Below, piece by piece: positions 49,027-59,700 of a stretch of DNA of 60,510 nucleotides (position 1 is the stretch's first letter; every line of letters begins with the position of its first letter). This DNA is from Pseudomonas fluorescens (GTDB lineage: Bacteria; Pseudomonadota; Gammaproteobacteria; Pseudomonadales; Pseudomonadaceae): positions 1 through 60,510 of the forward strand of contig NZ_KZ478015.1 in assembly GCF_002837185.1 (NCBI RefSeq). The letters run 5' to 3'. A model generated the notes under the pieces. The model was not told the origin of the DNA. It made no database searches and saw only the letters and a program-made list of their open reading frames with translations. Position numbers and translations under genes: made by a program.

Positions 49027-50289
49027 TTAACTCCTGTGCTGGACGTTGACGACAGGGTGGGCGGGCTCCGCCGTTTGCTGACTGCCCGACGACAGCCGTT
49101 TAGCTTGGTACATCGCCACATCGGCGGCATTGAGCAGGGTGCCGGGCGTGGCGCCATGATCGGGATAAATGGCGATGCCGATACTGAGGGAGGTCAAGAC
49201 CTGGGTGTTGCCGGGCAGCGGGATCGGTTGGTCCATGCTGGCAATGATCTTGTCGGCAATGCGTTGCGCATCGTCGACTTTGTGCAGCGGCGCCAGCAGG
49301 ACGGCGAATTCATCGCCGCCCAGGCGGGCCACCAGGTCATCTTCGCGCAGCTGTGCACGCACGCGCTCGGCAACGGCCACCAGTACGGCATCGCCGGCGG
49401 CGTGGCCGAAGTTGTCGTTGATGTCTTTGAAACGATCGCTGTCGAGAAACAACACCCCCACCCGTTCGTTGACCTTGGCGGCGCTGCGCAAGGCACGAAT
49501 CAACCGGCCTTCAAAGAACGCACGGTTGGGCAGGCCGGTGAGGCTGTCGTGGCTGGCCTGGTGCGCGAGGGTTTCGTTTTCGCTTTGCAGATGATTTTGC
49601 CAGGCCTCCATCTCGCCCAGCAGGGCATTGAAGTCACTGCCCAGGCTGTCGAGTTCGGCAATCTGGGCCGGGGGCACGCGGCGGTCGAAGTCGCGTTCGC
49701 TGCGGGCGGCGTGGGCCACGGCAGCAAGGCTTTGCAGCGGCCCGGTGATGCCGTTCAACAGACGCCGCGCCAGATGCAGCGCCACCCAGGCGCTGAGCGC
49801 GGTGCAGATCACAATGCCCGCCAGGCCGCTGAGCAGGAAGCGCAACAGGCTGCCGCCATGACCGGTCAGGTGGATGCTGCCCACCGTTTGCCCCTGGTGA
49901 AGGATCGGCTGGCTGATGGGTTGCTCGAGCAACGCATGCGCCAGTTTGAGTTCAACCTGCGACAACATCCCGGTGTTAGGCCGCACCCATTGCGCCAGCA
50001 GCTTGCCACTGGCATCGAAGACTTCGGCCTGGGCCACCTCTTCGGTTGAAGCAATCAGGCTCAAGGCTTCAGTGGCGGCGGCGCTGTCGTCGAACACCAC
50101 GGCCGCTTCCACGGTGTAATTGATCGAGCGTGCGATCAGGTGCAGGTTGTGTTCGGCATACACCCGCAGCGCCAGCACGCCGAGCAGGGTCAGGGACACA
50201 CTGGCCAGCGCCACCGCCACCAGGGCCAGGATCATGTGCCCTCTGCCGATGACCGACCTCAGGGTCGGTCGCGCCTTGGCCCGCTTCAT
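49027..50289 (-). CDS. yfiN: YfiN/TpbB diguanylate cyclase
   Basis: Inner-membrane diguanylate cyclase of 420 aa. TM1 (about 18-42), a periplasmic CHASE8-type domain (45-150), TM2 (about 152-172), HAMP (175-228) and a GGDEF domain with the active GGDEF at 324-328 and an intact I-site R315-x-x-D318. It makes c-di-GMP and is held off by periplasmic YfiR. Its ATG overlaps the yfiR stop by 4 nt. Confidence 0.95.
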   Translation of the reverse strand: MKRAKARPTLRSVIGRGHMILALVAVALASVSLTLLGVLALRVYAEHNLHLIARSINYTVEAAVVFDDSAAATEALSLIASTEEVAQAEVFDASGKLLAQWVRPNTGMLSQVELKLAHALLEQPISQPILHQGQTVGSIHLTGHGGSLLRFLLSGLAGIVICTALSAWVALHLARRLLNGITGPLQSLAAVAHAARSERDFDRRVPPAQIAELDSLGSDFNALLGEMEAWQNHLQSENETLAHQASHDSLTGLPNRAFFEGRLIRALRSAAKVNERVGVLFLDSDRFKDINDNFGHAAGDAVLVAVAERVRAQLREDDLVARLGGDEFAVLLAPLHKVDDAQRIADKIIASMDQPIPLPGNTQVLTSLSIGIAIYPDHGATPGTLLNAADVAMYQAKRLSSGSQQTAEPAHPVVNVQHRS

Positions 50290-50852
50290 GGCGCCGGCGC
50301 TCGACGGCGCGACAGTTGCAGCACGCTGGGGTGAATACGTACGCCGCTGCGGGCGACGGAGTCCAGGTTCACCTCGAACGACACTTGCGCATCACTCACC
50401 CGCAGGCAGAACAGGCTGCCCACGGTGCATTGGTCGCCGCCTTCGCTGATGCTGAGCACCGGATGGCCGATCAATGAAGCAAACAACGCGGTGCGTTCGT
50501 CAGCGCTGAGTTTGCCGATGTAGACGGCGTCGCAGGCACTGACGATGTCCGGATGATTGGCCAGCAGGCGTCGCACTGCCACCGGTCGGCCGGTGGCCTG
50601 GGTAGTGCCTTTGATCAGGTCGTCGGTGTACTGGGTGGGCCCGACGATGCACAAGCGCAGTTGCGCAGGCTCCACCGGCCAACGGGCATAACTGAGAATC
50701 CCGAGCACGACCTGGGTGACCGCCTGGGCGCGCTGCTCGGCCAGGCTGGGCGTTTGAGCCCAGGCCTGCGGAGCGAGCAGGCATAGCAACGCCACCTGCA
50801 ACAGGCGTCTCCAGCTCAAACTACGCTCTGTGAGCGAGACAGCCACGTTCAT
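50286..50852 (-). CDS. yfiR: YfiR, periplasmic repressor of YfiN
   Basis: Periplasmic protein of 188 aa (DUF4154/YfiR family). The signal peptide ends around APQAWAQT. The four conserved Cys are present (LRLCIVG, VSACDAVY, DQCTVGSLFC), expected to make two disulphides as in P. aeruginosa YfiR. It represses YfiN. It is first in yfiRNB and overlaps yfiN by 4 nt (ATGA). Confidence 0.95.
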   Translation of the reverse strand: MNVAVSLTERSLSWRRLLQVALLCLLAPQAWAQTPSLAEQRAQAVTQVVLGILSYARWPVEPAQLRLCIVGPTQYTDDLIKGTTQATGRPVAVRRLLANHPDIVSACDAVYIGKLSADERTALFASLIGHPVLSISEGGDQCTVGSLFCLRVSDAQVSFEVNLDSVARSGVRIHPSVLQLSRRRAPAP

Positions 50853-50994
50853 GCAGCAATTCTCTCAAGAAATTTCAGGGTGATGCCGCAACGATAGCAC
50901 AGCAGCGGAAAACCCCATGACGCGAGGCTTTTCACAGTGCTGAGTATTTTTTCAGAAAAATCAGACATCTGAATCAAAAATATCGCATGACCGT

Positions 50995-53064
50995 TCAGTC
51001 AGTTTCTTCGGGTGAAGCGTCCAGCTCCAGCATCAGCCCGCTCAAGCGTTTGACCCGCCGCCGTACCGCTTCCTCAAAGACGCCGGCACGCGGTTCGATC
51101 AGGCTGAACCAGCGTTTGGCGCGGGTGATACCGGTGTAGATCAGTTCTTTGGTCAGCACCGGATTCAACGCGTCCGGCAGGATCAGCGCGGTATGGGTGA
51201 ACTCCGACCCCTGGGATTTGTGCACGGTCATGGCATAGACGGTTTCCACATCGTTGAGCCGACTGGGCAGCACGAAGCGCACGCCACCCTGGCCGTCATT
51301 GCGCGGGAAGGCCACGCGCAGCACCTGAGGGCCGCCGTCGCTCTCGGGCAATTTCAAGGCGATACCGATGTCCCCGTTCATCAGGCCCAGGCCATAGTCG
51401 TTACGGGTCATCAGCACCGGACGCCCTTCATACCACTGCTCGTCGCCCTCGATCAGCCGCACCTTGCGCAAGGCCGCGGTAATGCGCAGGTTCAATCCTT
51501 CAACGCCCCAAGGACCTTTGCGCACGGCGCAAAGCAACTGAAACGCGTCGAAGGCTTGCAGCAGTTGCTGCGCCCAATGGGTCCAGGCGTGATCGTCACG
51601 CAGGGTCTGCGGTGCAGGGCGCGCCGACTGCAGCAGGTTCAGGTAAAAGCGATAACCCTGGGCACCTTCGCCCTGCCCGTCCAGTACCAGGCGCTCAAGC
51701 GCGTGATCTTGCTCGCCCTTGAGGCTGAGACAGAACAGGTCGTCATGACTGCGCGCGGCCAACAGCGTGCGCGCCTGTTCAGCGTTCTGCTGGTTGACCC
51801 AGCGCGCCAGCTGGCCGATGCCGCTGCCCTCGCCGAAGCGCCGCGAGTGGCGCAGCATCACCACCTGCTGGGCCAGCGGATGACTGCCGTCGAGGTCTTC
51901 AAGCAAGCCGCTGTTGCTGAGGTCTTCGGCGCTGACCGCTTGCAGCCATTGGCGCGTGGCCGGGCTGTACCAGCCAGCCTCGGCATCGCGACACAGATCA
52001 CCGAGCACCGCGCCCGCCTCCACCGACGCAAGCTGGTCCTTGTCACCCAGCAGCACCAGGCGAGCATGGGGTGGCAAAGCGTCAAGCAGATTGGCCATCA
52101 TTTCCAGATCGATCATCGACGCTTCGTCCACCACCAGCACATCCAGCGGTAACGGGTTGCCGATGTGATGACGGAAGTGCCGAGTGCCCGGGCGGCTGCC
52201 CAGCAAACGGTGAACGGTGGTGACCTGGGTCGGGATTTTTTCGCGCACGCTATCGGGCACTTTCAGCGACAGCACTTGCTGGCTGATGGATTCGGTCAGA
52301 CGCGCGGCGGCTTTACCGGTGGGCGCGGCCAGGCGGATGCGCAGGGGATTGCCGCTTTCCACGGCAGGCGCCTGCAACAGCGCGAGCAGGCGCACCACGG
52401 TGGTGGTCTTGCCGGTGCCGGGGCCGCCGGTGACGATACTGAATGCGCCCCGGGTGGCCAGGGCACAGGCGAGTTTTTGCCAGTCGATCACGCCATCGGG
52501 CGCCGGTTGATCGAACAAACCATTCAGGCGCTGCGGCAAATCGGCGGCGACGCTCTCGTGGCTGGCCAGCCGCAGGCGCAAGGCACTGTCGATGCGCCGT
52601 TCATAAGCCCAGTAGCGGCGCAGATAGAGGCGTGTTCCGGACAGCACCAACGGGCGGCTCCGCGCCGACTCACTGTCATCGAACGCCGGCGCGACCAAAC
52701 GGCTGGTGGCCAGGACATGACACCAGTGGGCGCCGTCCAACCCCTCGAGCAATTGCGACGGCAGCAGCATCGCGCCGGTCTGCAGGTCGCCTTCGGGCGG
52801 CAGCGACAGGGCAAAGTCCGGCGCCTGCAGGGTTTCGAACAGGTCGAGGCATACGTGGCCGTGACCCAATTGGTGACTGGTCAATGCCGCCGCCAGCAGC
52901 ACCAGGGGATCGGCCTGTGGATCAAGCTCGTGCAAGAAGCCGACGAAGGCTCTGTCCAGGGCCCGCAACCAGCCACGGTCGACCCAGCGCTCCAGCAGTC
53001 GCACCAGGTCGGCGGCGCGACTGAGCGGCGACAGTTCCTCCAGCAGCAGCGGCGACAGGCTCAT
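50995..53064 (-). CDS. recD: Exodeoxyribonuclease V subunit alpha, RecD
   Basis: 5'-3' helicase subunit of RecBCD, 689 aa. Walker A GGPGTGKT at 213-220; later helicase motifs include VDEASMIDLEMM and LLGDKDQLASVEAGAVLGD, and motif VI TVHKSQGSEFTHTALILP (written in part). Its ATG overlaps the recB stop by 4 nt. The C-terminus ends in DASPEETD. Confidence 0.97.
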   Translation of the reverse strand: MSLSPLLLEELSPLSRAADLVRLLERWVDRGWLRALDRAFVGFLHELDPQADPLVLLAAALTSHQLGHGHVCLDLFETLQAPDFALSLPPEGDLQTGAMLLPSQLLEGLDGAHWCHVLATSRLVAPAFDDSESARSRPLVLSGTRLYLRRYWAYERRIDSALRLRLASHESVAADLPQRLNGLFDQPAPDGVIDWQKLACALATRGAFSIVTGGPGTGKTTTVVRLLALLQAPAVESGNPLRIRLAAPTGKAAARLTESISQQVLSLKVPDSVREKIPTQVTTVHRLLGSRPGTRHFRHHIGNPLPLDVLVVDEASMIDLEMMANLLDALPPHARLVLLGDKDQLASVEAGAVLGDLCRDAEAGWYSPATRQWLQAVSAEDLSNSGLLEDLDGSHPLAQQVVMLRHSRRFGEGSGIGQLARWVNQQNAEQARTLLAARSHDDLFCLSLKGEQDHALERLVLDGQGEGAQGYRFYLNLLQSARPAPQTLRDDHAWTHWAQQLLQAFDAFQLLCAVRKGPWGVEGLNLRITAALRKVRLIEGDEQWYEGRPVLMTRNDYGLGLMNGDIGIALKLPESDGGPQVLRVAFPRNDGQGGVRFVLPSRLNDVETVYAMTVHKSQGSEFTHTALILPDALNPVLTKELIYTGITRAKRWFSLIEPRAGVFEEAVRRRVKRLSGLMLELDASPEETD

Positions 53065-56000
53065 AGCAGCACTCCTTGTTCCCAGGCGGGCTCGGCTTTT
53101 GGCGGGATAGGCTTGCCCTGGAACAACAGGTCCAGCCCTTCGATCAGCTCACGCGGCGGCCGGGTGAAGTACGCGCCCTGGGTCGCCGACTGCGTTCCGC
53201 GCAGGAACAGGTAGAGGGCGCCGCCGACGTGGCGTTCGTAGTCGTAATCCGGCAGGCGCGCCTTGAGTTGGCGATGCAGGGCCAGCAGGTAAAGTACGTA
53301 TTGCAGGTCGTACCGATGCTCGAGGATCGACTGTTCCATGGCTTCCATGGTGTAGGCCGAATCGTCAGGCCCGAGCCAGTTGGATTTGTAGTCAGCCACG
53401 TAATAACGGCCATCGTGCTCGAAGGTCAGGTCGATAAAGCCTTTGAACATGCCGTTGAGCAACACCGGCTCGGCCGCCACGCGTGAGACGCCGTGGTGGG
53501 TGTACTGGCACACCAATTTGTCGAGGGCGAGCACGTCGACTTTATGGCTGGCGAACCAGAATTCCATTTCGATCTGGTAGTGCTGCAGCGCGCTGAGGCT
53601 GACCCGGTCGGCGTACAGGGGCAGCGGCGCGTGCAACAAGTGGCCAAGCCAAGCGCTGAGGGTGACGATCCAGCCTTCCCAATTGCGCCGATTGCAACGC
53701 GCTCCGACGGCCTTTTCAATGGCCTCGGGGCTGACGTTGAAAGCCTCTTCACCGGCCCACTCCAACAAGCCGTGAAGGAAAGTGCCTGGATTCGGACCGC
53801 GTGGGAATCGATGAATATCACCGCCGGACGCCACCACTTCACGCGGTGCGTCGGGATCCAGGCGTTCGTCATCGAACAGTTTCTGCGCCTGCGGGCTTTC
53901 AGGCGCCTCAAGACTGGCGGCGCTCATGCTGTCGCCAATGCGCAAGGCGCTGTAGGACGCAATCCACCAGTTCTCCGCCGCCTTGCGTTTGGGCAACAGC
54001 GCAGCCAGCAAGGTCGCTTCGTTGCGCGGAGGGTGGAACACGATGTCTTGCGCTGCGGGCACCTGGCCATAGCTGATGGCCGGGCAACCCTGCTGCACAT
54101 CCAGCAACCAGCGCGCCAGGCCGGCGGACTCACCCAACAGCGCACCGGCGCCCAGCAGATAGCCCAACGCCGACAGGTGCAGCACGGAGCTGCTGCTATT
54201 GCCCCGCTTGAAGTCGGCGATGCCCAGCCAGCAGGCATGTTTGGCGCGGGTCAGGGCGACGTACAGCAAGCGCAGGTCTTCGGCCAGGCGCTCATCGTCG
54301 GCCTGGGCGATCAACTCAGCGGTAGGCCGCAGGCTGACGTGGGATTTGCCCTGCGCGTCGTGGTAGTGCAGCGGCAAGCGCGTGCCGTCCACCGGTTTGG
54401 TCGAGCAGATGAAGGGCAGGAACACCAGGTCGTATTCCAGGCCCTTGGATTTGTGGATCGTCACCACCTTGACCAACTGCTCGTCACTTTCCAGGCGCAG
54501 GATCTGCTCTTCACCGGCCTGGCCCGACAGCGCCAGGTGCTCGGCAAGGTGGCGAATCAGCGCCTGCTCGCCGTCCAGTTCCGACGCGGCCTGTTGCAGC
54601 AGCTCACTGAGGTGCAGCAGGTTGGTCAGCACACGCTCGCCATCGCTCCGGGCGATCAGGGTTTGCGGCAGCTTGAAGTCATGCAGCAGGCGACGCAGCA
54701 TCGGCAGCACGCCTTGGGCGCGCCAGATCGAGCGGTAACCCCGGAACTGCATCACGCGGCTTTCCCACGCCAGTTCATCCTGGTTCAGACGCTCCAGTTC
54801 CGTCAGTGACAGGTTCAAGGTGACGCAGGCCAGGGCCGCGCGCAGCGGGCGCTCGACGTCCGGCTCGGCGCAGGCCTTGAGCCAGGCCAGCAGGTCGTGG
54901 GCTTCCTGGGCGGCGAAGACCGAGTCCTTGTCCGACAGGTACACGCTGCGCACGCCCCGTGCCGCCAACTCGGCGCGCACGGCCTGGGCTTCCTTGCCGT
55001 CTCGCACGAGGATGGCGATGTCTGCCGGCAGCACGCCTGTGAAGGTGTCATCCGTTGCAAAGCCTGCGGTGCCCTGCTGGCCACCCTTGAGCAACTCGAC
55101 AATGTGCGTGGCGCAAGCGGCGGCCAGTTGTTGGCGATACAGCACATTGGAAATCGGTTGGTCGGAGGCTAAATGCCAAAAGTTCATTGCCGGCAGCGTC
55201 TGGCCGTCGACCTGCAGCTGCTCTTTGCGGCCTTGGGACAGCACCGAGTGGAACGGCACCGGGTTACGGCCGTCGGGCTCACGAAACAGGAACGCGCCGC
55301 GGCCGGTTTCCGCGCGCTGGAACAGGTGGTTTACCGCTTCGACCATTGCATGGCTGGAGCGGAAGTTGGTGCCCAACGTATGGTGGCGACCGGTGGTGGA
55401 CTGCCGGGCGCGCAGGTAGGTGTAGATGTCCGCGCCCCGAAAGGCGTAGATCGCCTGTTTGGGGTCGCCGATCAGGAACAGGCCGCTGTCCAGATGGTTT
55501 TCTTCGATGCGGTAAATACTGTCGAAGATGCTGTATTGCACCGGATCGGTGTCCTGGAATTCATCGATCAAGGCCACCGGGAATTGCTCGCGGATCACGC
55601 TGGCGAGGCGCTCGCCGCCGTCAGCCTGGAGCGCGGCGTTGAGGCGGATCAGCATGTCGTCGAAGCCCATTTCAGCGCGACGCCGCTTCTCTTCTTCGAA
55701 GCGCTTGCCCACCCAGGCGGCGGCGTGTTGCAACACCGCGGCGTCCGGGGTCGGCAGTGCGTCAAGGGCCGCTTTCAGACCGGCCATGGCGTCGATGCCG
55801 GGATGCCGTGGCGGCTCGCCTTTCCAGGCTTCGGCCATACCCTCGGGGGTCAGCCGGGTAAAGCCGGTGCCAATATCCAGTTGCTCCAGGGTTTCGTCGG
55901 CGGCCCAGGCACTGATTTTTTCAAACCAGGGCTCGAAATAACGCGCCTGCATTTTGCGTCCATCGACCGCTTTGGCGGCCACGGCTTGCAGGCACAGATC

Positions 56001-56732
56001 ACGCAGCTCGACGGCCCATTGTTGCCAAGGCGCCTTGATGCTGGCCAATGCCTCGCGACGCTCTTGCAGGCAGGCAGAGATTATTTCGGCGGGCTCGCGG
56101 CTGTCTTCGGCGGGCCGCTCACTGCCGAACAACGCCCGCACCCGTGGCATCAAGGCGGCCGGTCCGCCCCAGTTGTTACGCACCCAGTTGAGCGCGTCGT
56201 CACGCATCGGGTAGCAGAACAGGCGCCAGTAGTCGCGCAGCACTTCACCGAGCAAGTCGCTGTGGTCGGTTTCCAGGGTCTGGGTAAACAGGCTGCCGCT
56301 GTCGAAAGCGTGTTCGCGCAGCATGCGCTGGCACCAACTGTGAATCGTCGAGACGGCTGCTTCGTCCATCCACTGTGCGGCAATGTCCAGCCGATTGGCG
56401 CAGGCGGGCCACTGTTCCACGGGGTATTGGTGACGCAGGTCGGCGATCAAGGCGTCGGGCTGCTCGATTTCGTCGCGGAAAAACCGCGCGGCCTCCGCCA
56501 GACGGATACGGATACGTTCACGCAGCTCCTTGGTGGCGGCGTCGGTGAAGGTCACCACGAGGATTTGCGGCGGTAGCAGTTCACGGCCGAAACCGGACTC
56601 ATCGCCACCGTTGCCGAGCACCAGGCGCAGGTACAGGGCCGAAATCGTGAAGGTTTTGCCGGTGCCGGCGCTGGCTTCAATCAGCTGGCTGCCTTTGAGC
56701 GGAAAGGCCAGGGCCAAGGGTTTGCTGGTCAT
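53061..56732 (-). CDS. recB: Exodeoxyribonuclease V subunit beta, RecB
   Basis: 3'-5' helicase-nuclease subunit of 1223 aa. Walker A SAGTGKT at 21-27, UvrD-type motifs such as DEFQDTDPVQY and LYVALTRAKHACW, and the C-terminal nuclease motif VADYKSNWLG with conserved Asp and Lys. The ATG at 56732 overlaps the recC stop by 4 nt; the longer open frame at 56801 lies inside recC. It is central in recCBD. Confidence 0.97.
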   Translation of the reverse strand: MTSKPLALAFPLKGSQLIEASAGTGKTFTISALYLRLVLGNGGDESGFGRELLPPQILVVTFTDAATKELRERIRIRLAEAARFFRDEIEQPDALIADLRHQYPVEQWPACANRLDIAAQWMDEAAVSTIHSWCQRMLREHAFDSGSLFTQTLETDHSDLLGEVLRDYWRLFCYPMRDDALNWVRNNWGGPAALMPRVRALFGSERPAEDSREPAEIISACLQERREALASIKAPWQQWAVELRDLCLQAVAAKAVDGRKMQARYFEPWFEKISAWAADETLEQLDIGTGFTRLTPEGMAEAWKGEPPRHPGIDAMAGLKAALDALPTPDAAVLQHAAAWVGKRFEEEKRRRAEMGFDDMLIRLNAALQADGGERLASVIREQFPVALIDEFQDTDPVQYSIFDSIYRIEENHLDSGLFLIGDPKQAIYAFRGADIYTYLRARQSTTGRHHTLGTNFRSSHAMVEAVNHLFQRAETGRGAFLFREPDGRNPVPFHSVLSQGRKEQLQVDGQTLPAMNFWHLASDQPISNVLYRQQLAAACATHIVELLKGGQQGTAGFATDDTFTGVLPADIAILVRDGKEAQAVRAELAARGVRSVYLSDKDSVFAAQEAHDLLAWLKACAEPDVERPLRAALACVTLNLSLTELERLNQDELAWESRVMQFRGYRSIWRAQGVLPMLRRLLHDFKLPQTLIARSDGERVLTNLLHLSELLQQAASELDGEQALIRHLAEHLALSGQAGEEQILRLESDEQLVKVVTIHKSKGLEYDLVFLPFICSTKPVDGTRLPLHYHDAQGKSHVSLRPTAELIAQADDERLAEDLRLLYVALTRAKHACWLGIADFKRGNSSSSVLHLSALGYLLGAGALLGESAGLARWLLDVQQGCPAISYGQVPAAQDIVFHPPRNEATLLAALLPKRKAAENWWIASYSALRIGDSMSAASLEAPESPQAQKLFDDERLDPDAPREVVASGGDIHRFPRGPNPGTFLHGLLEWAGEEAFNVSPEAIEKAVGARCNRRNWEGWIVTLSAWLGHLLHAPLPLYADRVSLSALQHYQIEMEFWFASHKVDVLALDKLVCQYTHHGVSRVAAEPVLLNGMFKGFIDLTFEHDGRYYVADYKSNWLGPDDSAYTMEAMEQSILEHRYDLQYVLYLLALHRQLKARLPDYDYERHVGGALYLFLRGTQSATQGAYFTRPPRELIEGLDLLFQGKPIPPKAEPAWEQGVLL

Positions 56733-59700
56733 GCGCCGGCCTCCTCGCTGGACAATGAACGCCAAGGCGCGTTGATCAGCGGGCGATACAAGGTTTCGCA
56801 CCAGCCTTCGAACTCTTCGCTGGCGACCAGCGTGGCGTAGTCGGGGAACTGGCGGGTCAGCGCGGGCGTTTCGCGGCGTTCGCCGTCGGTGGTGATACCG
56901 TCGCCCTCGTAGGCCTTGCTGGCAGCGGCCTGGGCTTTGGCCGGATCGGTCTGGCCGAGCCAGGCAAAGGCGGTTTTTACCGCGACGGGCAGCGGTTTAC
57001 TCATGCCGGTGTGCCAGGCGAGCAGCAAGTCACCGAGGAGGTTCTGCGCGATGGCCGTGTCCAACGGGGCGAGCAGCAGGGTGTCGTCACTGGCCACCAA
57101 GCCGGTACTCAACGGCACGCCACAGGCACAGGCGACCACATGATTGACCCAGGGGCGAATCAGGCGGTGCCACTTGCGCGTTTTGATCGAGCCGATGCTG
57201 TTGGGGAGGGTGGTCACGCTTAACAGGCCGCCATCACTGCGCCGGTGCAGGCCGCTGATCCAGCCTTCGAGCTGAATGCCCTGGTACGCGAAACTGATCG
57301 GTTGCGCGCCAATGTGCGGGGTTGGCCAGAGCGCCAGGAGGTGTTGGTAGCGTTGCAGCAGGTCCGGCAACGGCTCGATCAGCTCGTTGCGCAGGCATTC
57401 GCCGAAGCCGACCATCGGCAGCAGGCCGCTGCCTTGCAGGCGCAAGGCTTGGGCGTTGAGCGCCTGATCAAGCTGGTCGGGCCGGGCCAGTGCAGCGTTG
57501 AGCAGGCTGTCGCTGAGGGTGTAGCGTTGCAGCGCGTCGAGGACGAAGGGTTCTTCGTCGGCCAGCGGTACCTCGGCGGCTTCAAAGAACACTTTCAGGC
57601 GTTGACTGAAGAAATGTTTGACCGGATTGCGCAGGAAATCCTGTAACTGGCCGAGACTCAGGGGCTCTTCCTGGTGGTGCGGTGCCAACGCCTGGTCATG
57701 TGCGATTGCAGCAGGGGCTTGATGCAGCAATTGCCATTCGCGGGCATAACTGAACAGCGGGTCGCCTTCATGGAAGTAGCGGGCGCTGAACGGTTGGAGC
57801 GGGTGTTCCTGGGTCATTGCGTCGATCAGGGGTTCGTCGCTTTGGGCGTTATGCCAGCCACTGGCGAGGTGGTCGCGCAGTTGGCCGATCAGCACCGAGG
57901 CCGGGCGATCGCTGTTGTCGCGGATGCTGCGGCCGACCCAACTGATGTAGAGCTGGTCGCGCGCGGAAAGCAGGGCTTCGAGCAGCAGGTAGCGATCGTC
58001 TTCACGGCGCGAACGATCGCCGGGACGGTAGTCGCTGCCCATCAGGTCAAAGTCAAGCGGCGGCTGGGCACGCGGGTAGTCACCGTCATTCATGCCGAGC
58101 AGGCAGACCAGCTTGAACGGGATCGCGCGCATGGGCATCAAGGTACAAAAATTGACCGCGCCCGCAAGGAAGCGCTGGGACAGGCGGCCTTGGTCAAGCC
58201 CCGCCAACCACGCCTCACGGACCACGGTGAGGGGTAATTCGTCTTGCAGGCCGACGGATTCGCAGGTTTCCAGCCAGGTCTCTCTTAACTGTTCAAGCTG
58301 GCCAAGCAGGTAGTCATCGTGCTCGCTGCCGGGCAGGAAAAACAGCTGCATCAAGCGTTGCAGACGCTCGCCCCACACGTGGGGAGGTGCCGGTTGCGAC
58401 AGCGCCTGGTGCGCGTCGTTTAAGGCGTCGAGCAAGGCGACCAGTGGACCAATCAGCGCCGCATCAAGCCCTCCGATCTCGTCGTAAGGCTCGATGCCTT
58501 CGCACGCCACACCCGTACCGACGGCGTAGCCCAGCAGCATCCGCCGCAGGCCGAATCGCCAGCTGTTCTGCTCAAGTTCTGCGGGCAGCCCCAGGCCCGC
58601 ACGCTGTTCGGCGTTGAGCCCCCAGCGGATGCCCGCGCCTTCAATCCAGCGATGCAGTGTAGGCAGGTCGCGCTCATTGATGGCGAAACGTTCGCGCAGG
58701 GCGGGGACATCCAGCAGGTCGAGAATTTCGCTGACTGGAAAACGGCTGTCGGGGAGTTTGAGCAGGTGCTCGACCGCGATCAACAGCGGGTCACGACCGC
58801 GTTGCCCCTGGTCTGTCAGGGTGAACGGAATAAAGCGTGGGTCATTTCTTTCCAGTTGACCGAAAACCGCGCGAATGTGCGGCGCGTAGCTGTCGACGTC
58901 GGGGACCATGACGATGATGTCCCGAGGGCGCAAAGTGGGGTCGGCGCTGAAACGTTGGAGTAATTGGTCGTGGAGAATCTCCACTTCGCGTTGGGCGCTG
59001 TGGGCGATGTGAAAGCGAATGGATGCGTCGCGTGTCAGATCGACCGCCGGCCAGAACTCACGGGTCTCATCGAGTGGGCGCAGTTCGAGGATGTCGTCCT
59101 GAAGCTGGTTGAGCAGCGTGGTGGGTTGGCTGTCGCTGAACAGGTCGATACGACCATCACGGAAGGCGGCGCGGTAGCTGTTGGGGTCGTCATAACTGTC
59201 CAACAGGCTGATGTAGTCACGGCCCTGCTTGCCCCAGGCGGCGAGCAGCGGATGAGCGTGCTGGTGCAAGGTGTGTGGGTCTATGGTGACGGGCATGCCT
59301 GCTTTGCGCGCCTGGCGTTTGTACTCGTTACGCAGCAGGTCCTTGTCGGCCACGATGTCCGACCAATGATGGCGGCAAGGGTTGTGCACGCACAGCAACA
59401 CTTGGCTGAAACGGGCCAGGCCTGCCAGTGCTTCGAGCGCCTGGGCGGGCAGCGATGAAATGCCGAAGACGATCACTCGGGACGGTAAGCCAGGCGGCGC
59501 TTGCTCAAGCGTGTTGATGCGTTCGATAAAGCGTTGGTGAACGCCGGCACGGCTCTCGGCCATGCCCTGCGCGCCCACGTCAAGCAACAGCGCGCGCCAT
59601 AACTCAGCTTGCCAGCAGTTGGCGGGGTTAAGGGGTTTGGATTCGCCGCGCCCGTTGCGTAACTGATGGCGCCCTGCAGCCCAATCTTCCAGCCAATCGG

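Noticed and set aside
53493..54809. 438-codon plus-strand frame antisense to recB
   Set aside because: Shadow of recB on the other strand; no domain and atypical composition.
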